A stretch of 64,000 nucleotides of DNA from an uncultured Paracoccaceae bacterium (GTDB taxonomy: Bacteria; Pseudomonadota; Alphaproteobacteria; Rhodobacterales; Rhodobacteraceae), in the NCBI GenBank assembly GCA_951812305.1, contig CATOSB010000011.1:372001-436000 (forward strand), in the 5' to 3' direction. The position numbers were made by a program, and so were the translations under genes. Below the pieces are notes generated by a model that was given only the letters and a program-made list of their open reading frames with translations, made no database searches and was not told the DNA's origin. This document shows positions 61,163-64,000 of the stretch, one piece after another; the stretch's first letter is position 1; every line of letters begins with the position of its first letter.

Positions 61163-62893
61163 ATGCACAATCAGGGCTCTATGGAGGCCGGGCGCAACGA
61201 ATTGCGCGCGGCGCGGGCGCAGAACCGGCGGCTTTTCTGGGCCGTCGGTATTTTCAGCTTTTTTGTGAACCTGCTTATGCTGACGGGGCCGATGTTCATG
61301 CTTCAGGTCTATGACCGCGTGCTTGGCAGCCGGTCAGAAGAGACTTTGTTGGCGCTGTTCATCCTGATGGCGTTTCTGTTTGGGATGATGGGGCTCTTGG
61401 ATTTCGTACGCGGGCGTGTCTTGGCGCGGATTGGTGCACGTTTTCAGGCGGCAATCGACCGCCGGGTGTTCAGCGCAGTGATACGGCGTGCCAGCGTCGT
61501 TCAGGGCGGGGCCACAGCGCTGAACGATGTAGAATCGTTGCAACGGCTTTATGCTTCGCCAGTTTTCGCGGCACTTTTCGACATCCCCTGGACCCCGGTA
61601 TTCCTGATCGGGATCACGATATTCCACCCTTGGCTTGGCGCGTTGGCCGTCGTCGGTGGTGGTCTTTTGATTCTTGTGACAATCCTGAACCAACTCGCAA
61701 CGCGCGGACCTGTTGTTGAAAGTGCCCGTGCCTCGGCCGCCGCAAGCCATATGTCAGAGCAGCTTCGGACCGAGGCCGAAATGGTGCGCAGCCTCGGGAT
61801 GCAAGGCGCGGCGTTTCAAAGATGGGATGCCGCCCGTGGCCGCGCGCTGTCAGAAGGCATTTCATCGGCCGACCGCTCGGGCGGATTCACGACGCTTTCC
61901 AAAACTTTCCGCTTGTTCCTGCAATCGGCGATGCTGGGGCTTGGCGCCTATCTGGTGCTGAACGCGGGGCTGACGCCCGGCGCCATGATCGCAGCATCGA
62001 TTTTGTTGGGCCGCGCGCTTGCCCCCGTCGACCTGACAATTGGCCAATGGCCGATGGTACAGCGGGCGATCAAAGGGTGGCAGAATCTGGCGGAATTGTT
62101 GTCGACTGTCGGCGAAGAACCGCAACGGATGGAATTGCCAGTCCCGCGCGCGCGGCTTTCCGTGCAGCAATTGACGGTTGTGCCCCCCGGCGAAAAGGCG
62201 GCAAGCCTTCGGTTGATCAGCTTCGATTTGAACCCCGGCGAAGCGCTCGGCGTTATTGGGCCCAGCGGTTCAGGCAAAACGACTCTCGCAAGGGCGTTAA
62301 CCGGCGTTTGGCGCCCCGCTGGAGGCAAAATCCGCCTCGATGGAGCAACCCTTGACCAGTACGATCCTGAAAAGCTGGGTCAGCATGTCGGCTTTCTGCC
62401 CCAACGCGTGCAATTGTTTGATGGGACAATCGCGGAAAACATCGCCCGCCTGTCCACGCAACCCGACAGCGAGAAAGTGATCGAAGCGGCCAAGGCCGCC
62501 GCCGCTCATGAGATGATCCTGAAACTTCCGGAAGGTTATGACACCCGCGTAACATCCGGCGGTGGGCGGCTTTCGGGCGGTCAGATGCAAAGGATCGGGC
62601 TGGCGCGCGCGATTTACGGTGATCCTGTAATTCTTGTGCTCGATGAACCGAACTCGAATCTCGACAACGAAGGCAGCCAGGCACTAAATCAGGCGATCCG
62701 GAAAATGAAAACTGACGGTAAGGCTGTGATGATCATGGCCCACCGTCCAGCCGCGATCGAAGAATGCGACAAGCTACTGGTTCTCGATCTGGGTGCCAAA
62801 CGCGCCTATGGCCCGCGTGAGCAGGTGCTGAAAGAAGTTCTGGCCAACTACGATGACGTCCGCCGCTCTGCCGGACCGGGAGGCGTATCATGA
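61163..62893 (+). CDS. Type I secretion system permease/ATPase (PrtD-like ABC exporter)
   Basis: About 576 residues from ATG 61163; GTG 61139 and ATG 61181 are possible starts. Six membrane helices (about 20-300; WAVGIFSFFVNLLMLTGPMF, MLQVYDRVLGSRSEETL) precede one ABC domain with GPSGSGKTT, VGFLPQRVQLFDGTIAENIA, RLSGGQMQRIGLARA and ILVLDEPNSNLDNEG. DRVLGSRSEETLLAL is typical of PrtD/LipB-type exporters, which lack the C39-like domain of HlyB. It would export a protein through HlyD- and TolC-like partners. Its stop overlaps the next start (ATGA). Confidence 0.92.
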   Translation: MHNQGSMEAGRNELRAARAQNRRLFWAVGIFSFFVNLLMLTGPMFMLQVYDRVLGSRSEETLLALFILMAFLFGMMGLLDFVRGRVLARIGARFQAAIDRRVFSAVIRRASVVQGGATALNDVESLQRLYASPVFAALFDIPWTPVFLIGITIFHPWLGALAVVGGGLLILVTILNQLATRGPVVESARASAAASHMSEQLRTEAEMVRSLGMQGAAFQRWDAARGRALSEGISSADRSGGFTTLSKTFRLFLQSAMLGLGAYLVLNAGLTPGAMIAASILLGRALAPVDLTIGQWPMVQRAIKGWQNLAELLSTVGEEPQRMELPVPRARLSVQQLTVVPPGEKAASLRLISFDLNPGEALGVIGPSGSGKTTLARALTGVWRPAGGKIRLDGATLDQYDPEKLGQHVGFLPQRVQLFDGTIAENIARLSTQPDSEKVIEAAKAAAAHEMILKLPEGYDTRVTSGGGRLSGGQMQRIGLARAIYGDPVILVLDEPNSNLDNEGSQALNQAIRKMKTDGKAVMIMAHRPAAIEECDKLLVLDLGAKRAYGPREQVLKEVLANYDDVRRSAGPGGVS

Positions 62894-64000
62894 CCGCGCC
62901 CAAAAAAGCCTTCCCTGCGCGTGGTTACATGATGCTGGGCATTCTCGGTCTGTTGATACTCGTCGGCGGCTTTGGCAGCTGGTCCGTCTTCGCGAATATC
63001 TCCGGTGCCATCGTTGCCAGCGGGCAGGTGGAGGTAGATCAGAACCGGCAGGTCGTCCAACACCCCGACGGCGGCATTGTTGCCGCGATTTCGGTGAACG
63101 AGGGCGACATGGTCACCGCCGGTGACATCGTCGTGGAACTGGACGACACCATTTTACGTTCCGAATTGAGCATTATCGAAAGCCAGTTGTTCGAAGTTTG
63201 GGCGCGCAAGGCGCGATTGGAATCGGAAAGGGACGGCACAGATGAAATCACCTTCCCAAAAGAACTGGTAACGCTCGCTGCCGACAGACCGGAAATTCAG
63301 AACCTTCTGGATGGGCAGCAACGGCTGTTCGCCGCCCGCGTGACATCGCTGTCTCAGCAAAACGACCAGCTTTTGAAACGTCGCGACCAGATCGCGACCC
63401 AGGTCGATGGGATTGATGCACAAAAAGCGGCGCTTGATCGGCAGCTTGAGCTGATCAAGGAAGAACTGGCCGACCAGCAGACGCTGTTGGACAAAGGATT
63501 GGCCCAGGCGGCACGGGTTCTGGCGTTGCAGCGCGAGGAAGCTAACCTGAACGGGCGTCGCGGCGAACTCGTGGCATCTGGCGCGCAGGCCGCCGAACGC
63601 GCCACGGAAATCGACATCGAGATGCTGCGCGTCGATACCGCGCGCCGGGAAGAGGCGATTACTCAACTGCGCGATTTGCAGGTGCGCGCGCTGGAATTAG
63701 CAGAACAAAGAAGCACGATCACCACGCGGCTCGACCGCATGGAAATCCGGGCACCGGTTTCGGGCATCGTCTATTCGAAACAAATATTTGGCCCGCAATC
63801 GGTGATCCGCCCCGCAGAACCGGTAATGTACCTGATCCCACAAGACCGCCCGCTTTTGGTCGCCGCACAAGTGGAACCGATCCATGTCGATCAGGTGTTC
63901 GTCGGGCAGGAAGTGATTGTCAAGTTCTCCGCTTTCGATGCCCGCACAACGCCCGATCTGACCGGTCAGGTCTTGCAGGTTTCAGCGGATGCCTTTGTCG
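62890..64000 (+). CDS. HlyD-family periplasmic adaptor (PrtE-like), 3 prime end beyond the window
   Basis: 370 codons visible without a stop. Basic start MTAPKKAFPARGYMMLG, one membrane helix (ILGLLILVGGFGSWSVFA), biotinyl-lipoyl half VVQHPDGGIVAAISVNEGD, a long coiled coil (about 100-270; QQNDQLLKRRDQIATQVDGI) and the second half RMEIRAPVSGIVYS with VPIVHVDQV-like beta-barrel part (VEPIHVDQVFVGQEVIVKF). It bridges the PrtD-like exporter to an outer-membrane TolC. The secreted protein gene is probably nearby outside the window. Confidence 0.92.
   Translation, partial: MTAPKKAFPARGYMMLGILGLLILVGGFGSWSVFANISGAIVASGQVEVDQNRQVVQHPDGGIVAAISVNEGDMVTAGDIVVELDDTILRSELSIIESQLFEVWARKARLESERDGTDEITFPKELVTLAADRPEIQNLLDGQQRLFAARVTSLSQQNDQLLKRRDQIATQVDGIDAQKAALDRQLELIKEELADQQTLLDKGLAQAARVLALQREEANLNGRRGELVASGAQAAERATEIDIEMLRVDTARREEAITQLRDLQVRALELAEQRSTITTRLDRMEIRAPVSGIVYSKQIFGPQSVIRPAEPVMYLIPQDRPLLVAAQVEPIHVDQVFVGQEVIVKFSAFDARTTPDLTGQVLQVSADAFV

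Noticed and set aside
1..64000. CRISPR array, rRNA operon or prophage genes
   Set aside because: No regularly spaced short repeats, no rRNA sequence and no phage structural genes were seen; the repeated sequences are IS copies.

Overview
This is a GC-rich alphaproteobacterial segment. Gene content and layout (roseobacter-type PutA, Liv and inositol-type ABC importers, MlaA/MlaC, PII-AmtB, DUF3179 protein) point to Rhodobacterales (Rhodobacteraceae). The very high insertion-sequence (IS) load recalls polar roseobacters such as Octadecabacter, but the genus is a guess. I count 15 IS elements covering roughly 30 percent of the 64 kb: one IS982-like, four IS66, three IS4, five IS630 of three kinds, one IS256 and one IS200/IS605. 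Copies of a kind are almost identical and most have intact target duplications, so the expansion looks recent.

Layout. 0-4.8 kb: the start of an MFS gene, then a nested block (IS982-like element with a passenger gene, carrying an IS66, next to an IS630). 5-8.7 kb: an inositol/rhizopine-type sugar ABC importer operon with a sugar-phosphate-isomerase-like TIM barrel. 9-12.8 kb: a CBS-domain protein, a UDP-glucuronate decarboxylase gene broken by an IS4, an exostosin-like gene and tRNA-Gly. 13-23 kb: a GH88 hydrolase, then an arginine-to-glutamate pathway (arginase, ornithine cyclodeaminase, PutA) whose divergent promoter with an Lrp-type regulator is split by an IS66 and an IS4. 23-29 kb: DUF3179 protein, a Baeyer-Villiger monooxygenase with an amber codon, tRNA-Met, MFS, SDR and a GrdB-like protein. 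29-32 kb: IS630 and IS4 insertions at and inside rpiB.

32-48.9 kb is the most interesting part: a complete Liv-type ABC importer with a cupin, and a bacterial microcompartment (BMC) operon. The shell set is minimal (one BMC-H, one BMC-T, one BMC-P). The enzymes are an acylating aldehyde dehydrogenase, a malate/lactate-dehydrogenase-like protein with an N-terminal extension, an octopine-dehydrogenase-like protein, a RidA protein, a glutamine-synthetase-like ligase and a divergent FAD amine oxidase. The importer promoter and the BMC/oxidase divergent promoter share a 15-bp palindrome (TGTATACAGTATACA and one 14/15 match), which suggests one regulon and a nitrogenous, probably secondary-amine substrate. 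No usual BMC signature enzyme (diol dehydratase, ethanolamine or choline lyase), phosphotransacylase or alcohol dehydrogenase is present here.

49-64 kb: amtB and glnK separated by an IS66 that may now supply the amtB ribosome-binding site, tandem NtrC-like sites upstream of glnK, a class A penicillin-binding protein whose last residues were replaced by an IS256, mlaA-mlaC, an IS200/IS605 element, an IS630 interrupted by another IS630, and the first two genes of a type I secretion system (PrtD-like ABC ATPase and HlyD-like adaptor, the latter cut by the window end).
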